NCBI RefSeq assembly: GCF_000720325.1
Contig: NZ_JOJM01000099.1
Coordinates: 1 to 37,948, forward strand
Direction of reading: 5' to 3'
Source: Streptomyces sp. NRRL B-1347
GTDB taxonomy: Bacteria > Actinomycetota > Actinomycetes > Streptomycetales > Streptomycetaceae
DNA: 37,948 nucleotides
Shown here: positions 26,204 through 34,393 of the stretch, piece by piece
Layout of the letters: every line of letters begins with the position of its first letter
Numbering within the stretch: the stretch's first letter is position 1
The notes under the pieces: generated by a model
Seen by the model: only the letters and a program-made list of their open reading frames with translations
The model's database searches: none
Told to the model about the DNA's origin: nothing
Translations under genes and position numbers: made by a program

Positions 26204-26232
26204 GACGCCATGATGGCACAAGAGTGGCGCCA
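26203..26232 (-). promoter_or_regulatory. Triple octamer operator at the start of the chimeric gene
   Basis: On the minus strand: TGGCGCCA (26232-26225), TTGTGCCA (26221-26214) and TGGCGTCA (26210-26203), exact 11-bp steps. The last A is the first base of the ATG, just as in the operator at 11958-11987. Confidence 0.65.
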
Positions 26233-26448
26233 TTCAAGAGGCGCCTCGGTTGAGGATCGGACTGCTGGCCGAATCTGCATGCTACGCTCTGGTTCATTGC
26301 CCAATAAAGTGTGAAATCCGGGCGGAGCCACGCCTGCTGATTGCGGAGCACGTCCAGGGCCTGCCGGTCTGTGCCGAGCTGGCGGGCTGCCCTATGGGTG
26401 CCTTTGTTGCCCTCTTTGTTCTCTGCCTGGGGTGGGGGAGGGATGGGT

Positions 26449-26521
26449 TGGCGCGAATTGGCGCCGCATGTGCGCCAATTGCTGTTCAGGATGGCGTCAG
26501 CGTGGTGCCATTGTGTCGTCG
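26449..26521. promoter_or_regulatory. Extended octamer array about 0.25 kb upstream of the ABC ATPase gene
   Basis: The best members are TGGCGTCA (26492-26499) and TGGTGCCA (26503-26510), 11 bp apart. Weaker matches continue in phase: TGGCGCCG (26459-26466), GTGCGCCA (26470-26477) and TGTCGTCG (26514-26521). The box at 26481 is not recognisable, and TGGCGCGA (26449-26456) is out of phase by one base. Confidence 0.45.
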
Positions 26522-26628
26522 ATGTGTGGGGCCCATCGATCCGATCTTGTCCTGGTGGGCGGGACAGCGGTCTGTGCTGCTCCGGGGGCCTGTATCGGGT
26601 GCGGGAGCGTTTCCGTCCGAAACCGAGA

Positions 26629-26676
26629 TGGCGCCACGGTGGCTCGTGGTGGCGCCACGGCCGTACCATGGTGCCG
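26629..26676. promoter_or_regulatory. Octamer group close to the ABC ATPase gene
   Basis: Two exact TGGCGCCA (26629-26636, 26650-26657), 21 bp apart, and TGGTGCCG (26669-26676), 68 bp before the start codon. Spacing is less regular than in the triple operators, but two exact palindromic octamers this close together are unlikely by chance. Confidence 0.5.
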
Positions 26677-26744
26677 GTCGCGGGCGGCGGCCCGTCACGC
26701 GCCGGGAGCGACCCGAAGCACCGAAGGCAACGAGCAGGGACACC

Positions 26745-27725
26745 ATGACCGCCACCATCCGCACGACCGGGGAGCCCCGGGGGATCTCCGCTCGGGGGCT
26801 GCGCAAGGCGTACGGCGAGAAGGTCGTGCTCGACGGGGTCGACCTGGACGTCATGCCCGGCACGATCTTCGCGCTGCTCGGTCCGGACGGTGCGGGCAAG
26901 ACCACCACCGTGCAGATCCTCTCCACCTTGCTCAGCGCCGACGAGGGCCGGGCCACGGTGGCCGGGCACTCCCTGCGCGAGGCACCGGACGCGGTGCGCG
27001 CCGCGATCGGCGTGTCGGGCCAGTACGCGGCGGTGGACGGCCTGCTGACGGCCGAGGAGAACCTGCTCCTCATGGCGGACCTGCTGCACCTCGACCGGGC
27101 CGAGGGCAGGCGCCGCGCCGCCGAACTCCTGGAGCGCTTCGCCCTGTCGGAGGTCGCGCGGAAGCTCGCCGCTTCGTTCTCCGGCCGTACGCGTCGCAAG
27201 CTGCATCTGGCGATGACGCTGGTCGGCCGGCCGAGTGTGGTCTTCCTCGACGAGCCGACCACGGGCCTCGACCCGCGCAGCCGCCGCACCATGTGGGACC
27301 TCATCCGGGACCTGGTCGCGGGCGGCACCACCGTCTTCCTGACGACGCAGTACCTGGAAGAGGCCGACCAGCTGGCCGACCGCATCGCGGTGCTCGACGG
27401 CGGGAAGATCGTCGCCGAGGGCACCGCCGAGGAACTCAAGCGCCGTATCCCCGGCGGCCACATCCGCCTGCGCTTCAACGACGTCCGCCACCTGGACGCC
27501 GCCACCGACCGTCTCGCGCTCAGCACCGTCGCGCGCGACGACGGCGAGCTGACGTTGCAGGTGTCGAGCGACGGCAGGATCCCCGTCCTGCGCGCGGTCC
27601 TGGACGTCCTCGAAGGCTCCGGCATCCAGGCGGAGGCGCTCACCGTGCACACCCCCGACCTGGACGACGTGTTCCTGGCCCTGACCGGCCGGGACGGCGG
27701 GACCGCCGCGGCGCGACCGCGGTGA
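26745..27725 (+). CDS. DrrA-type ABC transporter ATP-binding protein, no permease partner
   Basis: 326 residues. Walker A GPDGAGKT at 46-53 (Asp where Asn is usual), Q-loop region SGQYAAVDGLLTAEENL, signature FSGRTRRKLHLA (usual form SGGMRRRL, so degenerate), Walker B VVFLDEPTTGLD, H-loop replaced by TTQYLEEADQLADRI as normal for the DrrA group, and a C-terminal DUF4162 domain. Members drive efflux of drugs or lipids with a DrrB membrane partner. No DrrB-like gene follows: the next 400 bp hold only remnants. It could use a permease encoded elsewhere or be a relic. Octamer groups upstream suggest RHH control. GAGCAGGGA precedes the ATG. Confidence 0.87.
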   Translation: MTATIRTTGEPRGISARGLRKAYGEKVVLDGVDLDVMPGTIFALLGPDGAGKTTTVQILSTLLSADEGRATVAGHSLREAPDAVRAAIGVSGQYAAVDGLLTAEENLLLMADLLHLDRAEGRRRAAELLERFALSEVARKLAASFSGRTRRKLHLAMTLVGRPSVVFLDEPTTGLDPRSRRTMWDLIRDLVAGGTTVFLTTQYLEEADQLADRIAVLDGGKIVAEGTAEELKRRIPGGHIRLRFNDVRHLDAATDRLALSTVARDDGELTLQVSSDGRIPVLRAVLDVLEGSGIQAEALTVHTPDLDDVFLALTGRDGGTAAARPR

Positions 27726-28079
27726 AGCGGACCCCCGCGACGGCGTACCTCGCCCGGTCGTGGGCGTCGGTCTCGTCCAGGAAGTGCGGGAAGGGCAGCG
27801 CGCCGGGGGCCGCGGCGCGCAGCTCACGGAGCCGGTCGAGGTCGCGCGGGCGCTCGCCGGTGGCGGCGTGCGCACCGGTCTCGCCGCGGCGAGCCGGGGC
27901 ACGGCCAGGTACTCCTCGGGCCGCACCCGCGGCGCTTACCCGACGATGAGGCCGATGCCAAGGGCGCCGTCAGCCAGATCGCGGTCCAGCAGGCCGAGCA
28001 GCGCGCCCTCCTGGGCCCGCGTCGCCTGCCGCTGCCAGGCGGCCGCTCCCGGAAAGTAGATGGTGGTGGCATATGCCAT
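27720..28079 (-). pseudogene. Probable decayed small gene
   Basis: On the minus strand from ATG 28079 a frame with strong G/C third positions encodes 47 residues (starting MAYATTIYFPGAAAWQRQ) and stops at TAA 27938-27936. The same frame resumes with VRPEEYLAVPRLAAA. Coding bias then shifts to another frame (DLDRLRELRAAAPGALPFPHFLDETDAH) down to about 27720. This reads as one gene broken by a stop and a frameshift. I do not recognise the family. It occupies the place where a permease gene would be expected after the ATPase, but lies on the other strand. The 47-residue frame could alternatively be a small intact gene. Confidence 0.35.
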
Positions 28080-28131
28080 GACTGGCCGGAAGCACGGGCG
28101 TGTCGCGGTTCCCACTGGGTACTGAGGGCTC

Positions 28132-29130
28132 ATGCGAGTGAGCGTGCTGGATGTGGGGTCGCGCACCGCGCGGCTCGTGGTCGTGGACACGGGGAGCGGG
28201 GCGCCGCTGCCCGTGCACACCGCCAAGTGGAAGCTGCGTCTCGGGGAGCGGGTCGAACCCGGCGGCCCGCTGTGCGAGGAGAGCGTCCGGAGCCTGGGGC
28301 GAGCCGTGACGGCCGCGTCCGCGACCGCCGAACGGTGGGGCGCGGGCCGCCCCCTGGCCTTCGCGACCGCCGTCGTGCGGGACGCGCCGAACCGCCGCGA
28401 GGTGCTGCGGGCCGTCGGCGCGCGCACCGGCGTGTGGCTGCGTACGCTGCCGGGGGAGCTGGAGGCCGAGCTGACGTTCCTCGGCGCCCGGCGCTGGCTG
28501 GGCTGGCGGGCCGGTCCCCTCGTGCTCATCGACATCGGCGGCGGCTCCCTCGAAGTGGCCTTCGGCCGCGGCCGGCTGCCGGACTTCGCGGTCGCGGTGC
28601 CGCTCGGCGCGCAGCGCCTCACCCACGAGTTCTTCCCCGCCGACGCGCCGCCGTCCGCCGAGGACGTGAAGGCGCTGCGGCGCCGGGTGCGCCACGAGCT
28701 GCGGGACGTGGCGGCCCGGGTCCGCTGGGAGGGGCCGCACACCGCCGTGGCCACCTCGCGGACGTTCCAGCAGCTGGCCCGGCTGACCGGGGAGGCCCCC
28801 GGGCGGCACGGCCCGTTCGTGAGCAGGACGCTGCACCGCTCGGGCCTGCGCCAGGCGCGCGACCGCCTCGCCCTGCTGCCCGCCGCCGAGCGGGCGCGGC
28901 TGCCCGGCATCTCCGCGCCGCGCGCCGGGCAGAGCCTGGCCGGTGCGGTGGTCGGGCACACGGCGATGAAGCTCATGGGCCTCAAGTCGGCCGCCGTCTG
29001 CCCCTGGGCGCTGCGCGAGGGCGTCCTGCTGCGCCACATCGAGGACGGCCCGCAGTGGTGGGACGACCTCGGCGAGGACGGCGAGCAGGGCCCCATAGGC
29101 AAGGCCCCGCTGCGCGTGGCCACGTCCTGA
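28132..29130 (+). CDS. Ppx/GppA family phosphatase
   Basis: 332 residues. ASKHA-fold phosphatase features: MRVSVLDVGSRTARLVVVD at the start (phosphate-1 loop) and LVLIDIGGGSLEVAFG near residue 125 (second phosphate loop with catalytic acid before it, ELEAELTFLGA). It is at the short end for the family, without the C-terminal HD-like extension of long Ppx enzymes. Expected to hydrolyse polyphosphate and/or guanosine pentaphosphate, linking it to stringent signalling. It is convergent with redG, and a 32-bp palindrome spanning both stop codons separates them. Confidence 0.9.
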   Translation: MRVSVLDVGSRTARLVVVDTGSGAPLPVHTAKWKLRLGERVEPGGPLCEESVRSLGRAVTAASATAERWGAGRPLAFATAVVRDAPNRREVLRAVGARTGVWLRTLPGELEAELTFLGARRWLGWRAGPLVLIDIGGGSLEVAFGRGRLPDFAVAVPLGAQRLTHEFFPADAPPSAEDVKALRRRVRHELRDVAARVRWEGPHTAVATSRTFQQLARLTGEAPGRHGPFVSRTLHRSGLRQARDRLALLPAAERARLPGISAPRAGQSLAGAVVGHTAMKLMGLKSAAVCPWALREGVLLRHIEDGPQWWDDLGEDGEQGPIGKAPLRVATS

Positions 29131-29154
29131 CCCCGGCGCGCCGGGGTCAGGACG
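29123..29154. terminator. Perfect 32-bp palindrome containing both convergent stop codons
   Basis: 29123-29138 is the exact reverse complement of 29139-29154. The TGA of the phosphatase (29128-29130) and the TGA of redG (29149-29147) occupy mirror positions. It should act as a two-way terminator. Confidence 0.8.
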
Positions 29155-30430
29155 CGCTCTTGCCGACGCCTCCCGCGCGGGCCGCCGCCTTCTTCGACCG
29201 CGCGGCGCGCCCGGCGGCGGACGACCCGTTGCCTGCGGACGATCCGTTGCCGACGGACGATCCGTTGCCTGCGGACGCCCCGTTCCCGGCGGGCGAGCCG
29301 TTGCCGACGGGTGCGGCGTCCGCCGGGGAGGGCCCGTCGGTGAGCGCCTCGTTCTGCTCATCGGCCGCCTCCCGCGCCCGCGCCGCCGCCCGGGCCTCGG
29401 CCTCCGCGCGGGCCTCCGCCTTCAGGCGGTCCCGCATCTGGAGGTACTTGGCGTTCATCTCGTCCGGCGCGATGAGCTTGTTGACGCCGCGCTCGCTGAC
29501 CTTCGGCTCCTGGCGCGCCATGATGTCGTTGTCCTGCTGGTCCTGGACGTACTTCTCCATCTGGAGCGAGGCCCTGAGGATCCACGGCCGCAGCGGCTTG
29601 ACCGGCACCATCCGCTTGAGCAGCGGATACTCCCACAGGCGCATGATCGCCTGGGTGTTCTCCTCGTCGATGGGCGTCAGCCAGGTGGTGACCTCCAGGA
29701 GGCCCTGGCGGACGTGGGTCATACAGGGCGCCTGGTAGATCAGGTCGAAGTGCCAGATGTTGGACGGATCGCCCTCCTCGCACTGGTCGAAGGTGGAGCG
29801 GATGATCGTGCCGTCCACGTCCACGCGATGGTTCACGATCTTGTTGGCGGCGATGTAGCGCTCCCGCCCGTCGGTCCACAGCTTGCGCCAACTGCCGTAC
29901 ATGAACGTGTAGTCGATGATGTTCGCCCAGTGGTCCCGGTGCACGAACGTCACGTGGTAGAACTCGAGCAGGCTCTCGATGTAGCGGGTGTAGTGGACCG
30001 GCCTGCTCCAGGTGATCGTCTCGTACGGCCGCGGATGGCGGGCGAGTTCGTGCGGCAGCTCGATGTCCGGCAGCTTCTCCCGCGTCTCGCCCCACCACAG
30101 CCACACCAGGCCGTACTCCTCGCGCACCTCGTACGTGTCGATCCGCAGGGACGCCGGGATGCGCCCCTCCGCGCCGAGGGCCGGGATCAGGCGGCAGGCG
30201 CCGCCCGTGTCGTAGCGGAAGCCGTGATAGGGGCAGGCGATCGAGTTGCCGACGAGGCGCCCGTCGGACAGGTTCGCGCCCTTGTGCGGGCAGCGCGCCG
30301 ACTGGCACACCAGCTTGCCGCTGAGGTCGCGCCAGAGCACGAGCTCCTCGCCCAGGCGCTTCACGCCCGTCGGGGCGTCGCGTTTGACGTCCTCGGTCCG
30401 CAGGATCGGATACCACTGGTTCGGGATCAT
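29147..30430 (-). CDS. redG: RedG-like Rieske oxygenase of prodiginine biosynthesis
   Basis: 427 residues from ATG 30430. Rieske [2Fe-2S] ligands Cys47, His49, Cys66 and His69 (CPH and CPYH). The mononuclear iron region is ESLLEFYHVTFVHRDHW. Next to redH and in red-cluster order, it is best read as RedG, which performs oxidative carbocyclisation of undecylprodigiosin (streptorubin B in Streptomyces coelicolor; related enzymes give metacycloprodigiosin). The ring formed here cannot be read from sequence. After about residue 345 comes a coil rich in Ala, Glu and Arg, then an unusual tail of NGSSAG-type repeats and a basic end. It is the last gene of the operon; no redF homologue follows. Confidence 0.85.
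   Translation of the reverse strand: MIPNQWYPILRTEDVKRDAPTGVKRLGEELVLWRDLSGKLVCQSARCPHKGANLSDGRLVGNSIACPYHGFRYDTGGACRLIPALGAEGRIPASLRIDTYEVREEYGLVWLWWGETREKLPDIELPHELARHPRPYETITWSRPVHYTRYIESLLEFYHVTFVHRDHWANIIDYTFMYGSWRKLWTDGRERYIAANKIVNHRVDVDGTIIRSTFDQCEEGDPSNIWHFDLIYQAPCMTHVRQGLLEVTTWLTPIDEENTQAIMRLWEYPLLKRMVPVKPLRPWILRASLQMEKYVQDQQDNDIMARQEPKVSERGVNKLIAPDEMNAKYLQMRDRLKAEARAEAEARAAARAREAADEQNEALTDGPSPADAAPVGNGSPAGNGASAGNGSSVGNGSSAGNGSSAAGRAARSKKAAARAGGVGKSAS
29213..29302. repeat. 18-bp tandem repeats in the redG 3' end
   Basis: Five units of 18 bp (29213, 29231, 29249, 29267, 29285), each ending CCGTT on the plus strand and encoding variants of a six-residue NGSSAG unit in RedG. Copy number is likely to vary between strains. 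Confidence 0.85.
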
Positions 30431-30506
30431 CTGGTCGCCTCTCGCTTTCCTCTCTGGTGGTGCGCGGGCTCGTCGCCCGCGCGGAGCAGGTGGGCGCTCG
30501 GGCCGC

Positions 30507-33242
30507 TCAGCCCTCGACGATCTCGACGACACCGGTGTCGCCGTCGACCATGACCATGTCGCCGGTGCTGATCGCCTGGGTGGCGTGCTTGGTGTTGACC
30601 ACCGAGGGCACGTTGAACTCGCGGGACACGATGGAGCTGTGCGAGAGCATCGATCCGATGTCGGTGACCACGCCGCCCGCGATGGCGAACAGCGGCGTCC
30701 AGGACGCGTCGGTGTGCCGGGTCACGAGGATCTCGCCCGCCTGGAACTCGTCGGCCTGCCACACCAGGTCCTCCACGATCCGGGCCCGCCCCACGATCCG
30801 GCCGGGCGACGAGCCGAGCCCCGTGAGGCGCGCCCCGTCCTTCACCGGCCGCAGCGCCCGTGTGCTGTCGTGCTCGCCGACGAACGTCAGCGGCGGCTCC
30901 GGCAGGCGGTTGTGGTACTCGTGCACGCGCCGCCGCTCCTCGACGGCCTCCCGCGAGAACGCCTCGTGCACCGACAACTCACCGGCGACGTACCGGCGCA
31001 CGTCCTCGAAGTCCAGCTGGGCCACCTCGTCGAGGGAGTGCAGCACGCCCTCGTCGACGAGCCGCCGCCCCACCTCGTACACCACGTTCCTGACCAGCCA
31101 GATCGATGTGATCATCGACATGCGGGTGGTCTCGCGCAGCTCGCTGCAGAGCGCGTACATGGAGATCAGGCCCTCCAGCGTCTTGCGCTGCGGCAGCGGC
31201 AGCTCGCCCAGCACCTCGCGGACGTCGCCCTCCTGGCGCGCCCGGCTGCGGCCCATGATGTCGTCGGCCGTGAAGCCGTCGGCGGCGTAGCGGCGGATCA
31301 TCTGGAAGACGTACGACGGGTCGTCGATCCAGCGCTGGTGGGTCAGCTCCATCTCCTGCCGCCCCCGGGTGCCGTTGGCGCGCAGGAACGGCTCCATCTG
31401 GGCCTCCCAGAACGCCTGCCCCTCGGCGTCCGCGCGCAGCCGGTCCGCGACCTCCTCCAGGGGCGCGCCCTCGATGATCTCCATGACGCGCGGCCTGGCC
31501 TTGGCGGCCTGCGCCACGGCCCAGATCTCCTGCGCCGACGCCACCGTGCGCAGGCTCGACATATCGGTCTTGATGCGGTTCTGGAGGTTGTCGCCCGCCG
31601 CGCCGAGCCACTTCGCGCACAGCTCGGTGAGGATGCCGTAGAACCCGAACGCGTTGATGTAGTACGGCATGTAGCCGACGTGCGCGTCGTGGAAGTAGTC
31701 CAGGTAGCGGGTGAGTTCGGCGTGCAGCTCGCGCCGTGACATCCGGGTCAGGTCCAGGCGCCGGGCGCGGTCGAACTCGTACAGGCGGGTCTCGACCATC
31801 GCGCGGGCGCGGCCCTTCATCACCACCATCTCGCGCGCCGTCTCGCGCAGCCAGTGCACGGCCGACAGCAGGTCCTCCATGCCGCCGGGGAACGTCCCGA
31901 AGGGGTTGGCGTACGTCGCGAGGTCGACCTCCTCGCTGACGAAGCGGCGGGTGAAGTGCCGCTGGTCGCGGGTCGGCAGGGCCTGGCCGAGCAGATACGC
32001 GGTGTAGGAGATGTTCAGATACACATGGCCCTGGAAGTAGCCCATGTGCAGGCCGACGTCGCCGATGTCGCGCACGCCGAGGGCCCGCGCGCAGTCGGCG
32101 TGCACGTGGTCCTGGTAGTGGCGGGCGAAGCTCAGGCCGAGCGGGGTCATCAGGCCCACGAAGATCTCGCCGATGTCCATGCGCGACCACAGTGTGCCCT
32201 GCCGGACCGCCTCCGGCTGCTCCTGCCAGTGCCGCGGCAGATAGGGGCTGCGGGCGCCCTCGGCCGCGTCGGGGCGCGCCCTGGTGGTGATGGGCCGGGC
32301 CTGGAGCAGGTGCAGGGTGCCGTCGCGCAGCGCCCACTCGACGTCCTGCTCGCTGCCGTAGTGGTCGCGGACCTCCAGGGCGAGCCGGGCGAGCGCGGTC
32401 AGCTGGTCGCGGGTCAGGCACGGCGCGTCCCGGTCCGCGGCGTCCACCTTCGTCATGCCGATGCGGCCCGGCGCGAGCGGGGCGCACTTGGTGACCTTGT
32501 AGCGCACCCGCTCCTCGACCACGTCCAGGGTGCGGTCGTCCACCACGAAGAAGTCGCTGGAGACCCGGCCCGACACCAGGCCCTCGCCGAGGCCGCAACA
32601 GGCCTCCACCACCAGGCGGTTCGGCCGTCCTCCGATCGGGTCGACGGTGAAGAGCACCCCGCTGACGTCCGCGTTCACCATCTCCTGGACGACCACGGCG
32701 ATCGAGCCGACCGGGCCTGGACCCGAGCGGTAGGCCGCCGCCCGGTCCGACCAGAGCGAGGCCCAGCAGACCTTGACGGCGTCAAGCAGCGCCGCGTCGC
32801 CCGCCACGTCGAGGACCGTGTCGTGCTGGCCCGCGAACGACCGCGTGGCGGAGTCCTCGCGCACCGCCGACGAGCGCACCGCGACGCGCGGGCGCCCCAG
32901 CTCCTCGTACGCGGCCACGACGGTCCGCGCGATGGCCTCCGGGATCTCGCGTCCGAGCACCAACTCCCGCACCACGGCGGCCGGTTCACCCCGGGCCTCG
33001 GCCGCGCGCAGCTCGGCGCCGAGGCCGCTCTCGCGCAGGAACAGATCGAAGAGGCCGGTGGTGAGGCAGAACGCGGGCGGCACCGGCAGGCCCGCCCGGG
33101 TCAGCTCGTCGAGCCGGGCGCCCTTGCCGCCGAGCGCCTCGGCGGGCACGGTGTGCGGGCCGCCGATGACGGCGACGAGGCCGGGGCCCGCGTCCTGGGC
33201 CGGCGCCGTCGGCGGGGTCTCGTTCGTGGCCTTGGTGGTCAT
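30507..33242 (-). CDS. redH: RedH-like prodiginine condensing enzyme (PEP-synthase-like)
   Basis: 911 residues from ATG 33242. N-terminal ATP-grasp/PPDK-type domain (LGGKGARLDELTRAGLPVPPAFCLTTG, RVAVRSSAVREDSATRSFAGQHDTVLDV), a long central region, and a C-terminal phosphohistidine domain with His868 in GSMLSHSSIVSREFNVPSV. RedH/PigC-type enzymes use this layout to join 4-methoxy-2,2'-bipyrrole-5-carbaldehyde and 2-undecylpyrrole into undecylprodigiosin with ATP. Rifampicin phosphotransferases share the architecture, but the redI, redJ and redG neighbours settle the assignment. Start and upstream stop overlap in ATGA, so translation is coupled to redI. Confidence 0.9.
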   Translation of the reverse strand: MTTKATNETPPTAPAQDAGPGLVAVIGGPHTVPAEALGGKGARLDELTRAGLPVPPAFCLTTGLFDLFLRESGLGAELRAAEARGEPAAVVRELVLGREIPEAIARTVVAAYEELGRPRVAVRSSAVREDSATRSFAGQHDTVLDVAGDAALLDAVKVCWASLWSDRAAAYRSGPGPVGSIAVVVQEMVNADVSGVLFTVDPIGGRPNRLVVEACCGLGEGLVSGRVSSDFFVVDDRTLDVVEERVRYKVTKCAPLAPGRIGMTKVDAADRDAPCLTRDQLTALARLALEVRDHYGSEQDVEWALRDGTLHLLQARPITTRARPDAAEGARSPYLPRHWQEQPEAVRQGTLWSRMDIGEIFVGLMTPLGLSFARHYQDHVHADCARALGVRDIGDVGLHMGYFQGHVYLNISYTAYLLGQALPTRDQRHFTRRFVSEEVDLATYANPFGTFPGGMEDLLSAVHWLRETAREMVVMKGRARAMVETRLYEFDRARRLDLTRMSRRELHAELTRYLDYFHDAHVGYMPYYINAFGFYGILTELCAKWLGAAGDNLQNRIKTDMSSLRTVASAQEIWAVAQAAKARPRVMEIIEGAPLEEVADRLRADAEGQAFWEAQMEPFLRANGTRGRQEMELTHQRWIDDPSYVFQMIRRYAADGFTADDIMGRSRARQEGDVREVLGELPLPQRKTLEGLISMYALCSELRETTRMSMITSIWLVRNVVYEVGRRLVDEGVLHSLDEVAQLDFEDVRRYVAGELSVHEAFSREAVEERRRVHEYHNRLPEPPLTFVGEHDSTRALRPVKDGARLTGLGSSPGRIVGRARIVEDLVWQADEFQAGEILVTRHTDASWTPLFAIAGGVVTDIGSMLSHSSIVSREFNVPSVVNTKHATQAISTGDMVMVDGDTGVVEIVEG

Positions 33243-34393
33243 GACGCGGCCTCCTCGGTGGGCTGCGGGAGCGGGGCGGGGGAGGCCGGGCGGGAGCCGA
33301 CCGGGCCCGCGTCCGCGTTGACGCCGGTGAACAGGCGGAACGGCTGGCCCGGCACCACGCCCGCGGCCCGCACGTCGGCGAACCCGGCGGCGCGCAACTG
33401 GCCGAGCAGCTCGTCCTCGCGCGGCAGCGGCCCGCCGAACGACGCGTACTCGAACCACAGGTTGAGCACCTCGATGCCGAGCGTGCGGCCGCCCCGGCAG
33501 GACGAGGTGAGCAGCAGCGTGCCGCCCGGAGCCAGGAAGGAGCGGACCCGGGCGAGGACCTCGGCGCGCTCATCGGGCGGGAAGTAGTAGATGTTGTTGT
33601 GCAGCGTCACGACGTCGAACTGCGGCTGGAGGTCCAGGGTGCGCACATCGCCCTGGCGGGTCTCCACGCGGTCGGCGAGGCCCCACTGCGCCATGTTCTT
33701 CGCGGCCCGCTCGGCGACCTCGGCCTGGAGGTCGACCGCCAGCGCGGTGAGGCGCGGGTTGAGCCCGGCGGCGTGGCGGACGTACGCGCCGCTGCCGCAG
33801 CCGACTTCGAGCAGGCGCACCGGCGCGGTGCGCGGCAGCGTGCGATTGACGGCCTCCTCGACGAAGCCGCGCACCACGAGCGAGGACCGGGCGATGACCA
33901 GGCCGTCCTGGTCGGACAGGGTGAAGCGGCCGCCGTCTGCGAGCATCCGCGGGGCGTCGCGCAGGGCGGGCACGTGGAAGCGCATCAGCTCCTCCAGGGC
34001 CGCCGCCACCGGGTCGTTGGCGACCTGCGCGAGGGCCTTGGCGGTGCGGCTCCGCAGGAGGTAGCAGCCCTCCTTCTTGCGCAGCTCGCCCAGGCGCACG
34101 CCGATCTCCAGCCACGCGCGCAGCCGCTGCCGGTCGTCGGGCCCGGTGCCGCACCCGATCTGCTCGGCGATGCTCTCCAGGTCGCAGGGGCGCACCGCGA
34201 GGCACGGGAGCACGCCCGAGCCCGCGGCCGCCGCGAGGAACGACGCCCGGTACAGCGGCGTGAACAGCGTGCGGTTGAGCACGAGCAGCAGCGGGACGCG
34301 GGGGTCCGTGACGATCCGCGCCGCCGCGAGCACGTCCGCGAAGGGCTCCTGCGCCCGGTCCTTGACGGCCCTGGCCAGGCTCAGTAGGTCCAT
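33239..34393 (-). CDS. redI: RedI-like S-adenosylmethionine methyltransferase
   Basis: 384 residues from ATG 34393, preceded by GGAGAAGGAAC. An N-terminal helical dimerisation-type region precedes the Rossmann methyltransferase domain with motif I LLEVGCGSGAYVRHAAG, the acidic strand-2 region ALAVDLQAEVAERAAKN, then VETRQGDVRTLDLQPQFDVVTLHNNIYYF and LAPGGTLLLTSS. In red clusters this gene is thought to make the O-methyl group of the methoxybipyrrole half. The first 13 bp overlap the end of redJ. The C-terminus adds a short Pro/Ser-rich tail. Confidence 0.85.
   Translation of the reverse strand: MDLLSLARAVKDRAQEPFADVLAAARIVTDPRVPLLLVLNRTLFTPLYRASFLAAAAGSGVLPCLAVRPCDLESIAEQIGCGTGPDDRQRLRAWLEIGVRLGELRKKEGCYLLRSRTAKALAQVANDPVAAALEELMRFHVPALRDAPRMLADGGRFTLSDQDGLVIARSSLVVRGFVEEAVNRTLPRTAPVRLLEVGCGSGAYVRHAAGLNPRLTALAVDLQAEVAERAAKNMAQWGLADRVETRQGDVRTLDLQPQFDVVTLHNNIYYFPPDERAEVLARVRSFLAPGGTLLLTSSCRGGRTLGIEVLNLWFEYASFGGPLPREDELLGQLRAAGFADVRAAGVVPGQPFRLFTGVNADAGPVGSRPASPAPLPQPTEEAAS

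Noticed and set aside
23865..27926. A very long minus-strand open frame (more than 1,300 codons) opposite the P450, DUF4097 and ATPase genes
   Set aside because: Its translation is Arg/Pro/Ala-rich with no domain. It is the antisense shadow of real genes in G+C-rich DNA; only the separate 158-residue chimeric gene at 25727-26203 is supported on that strand.
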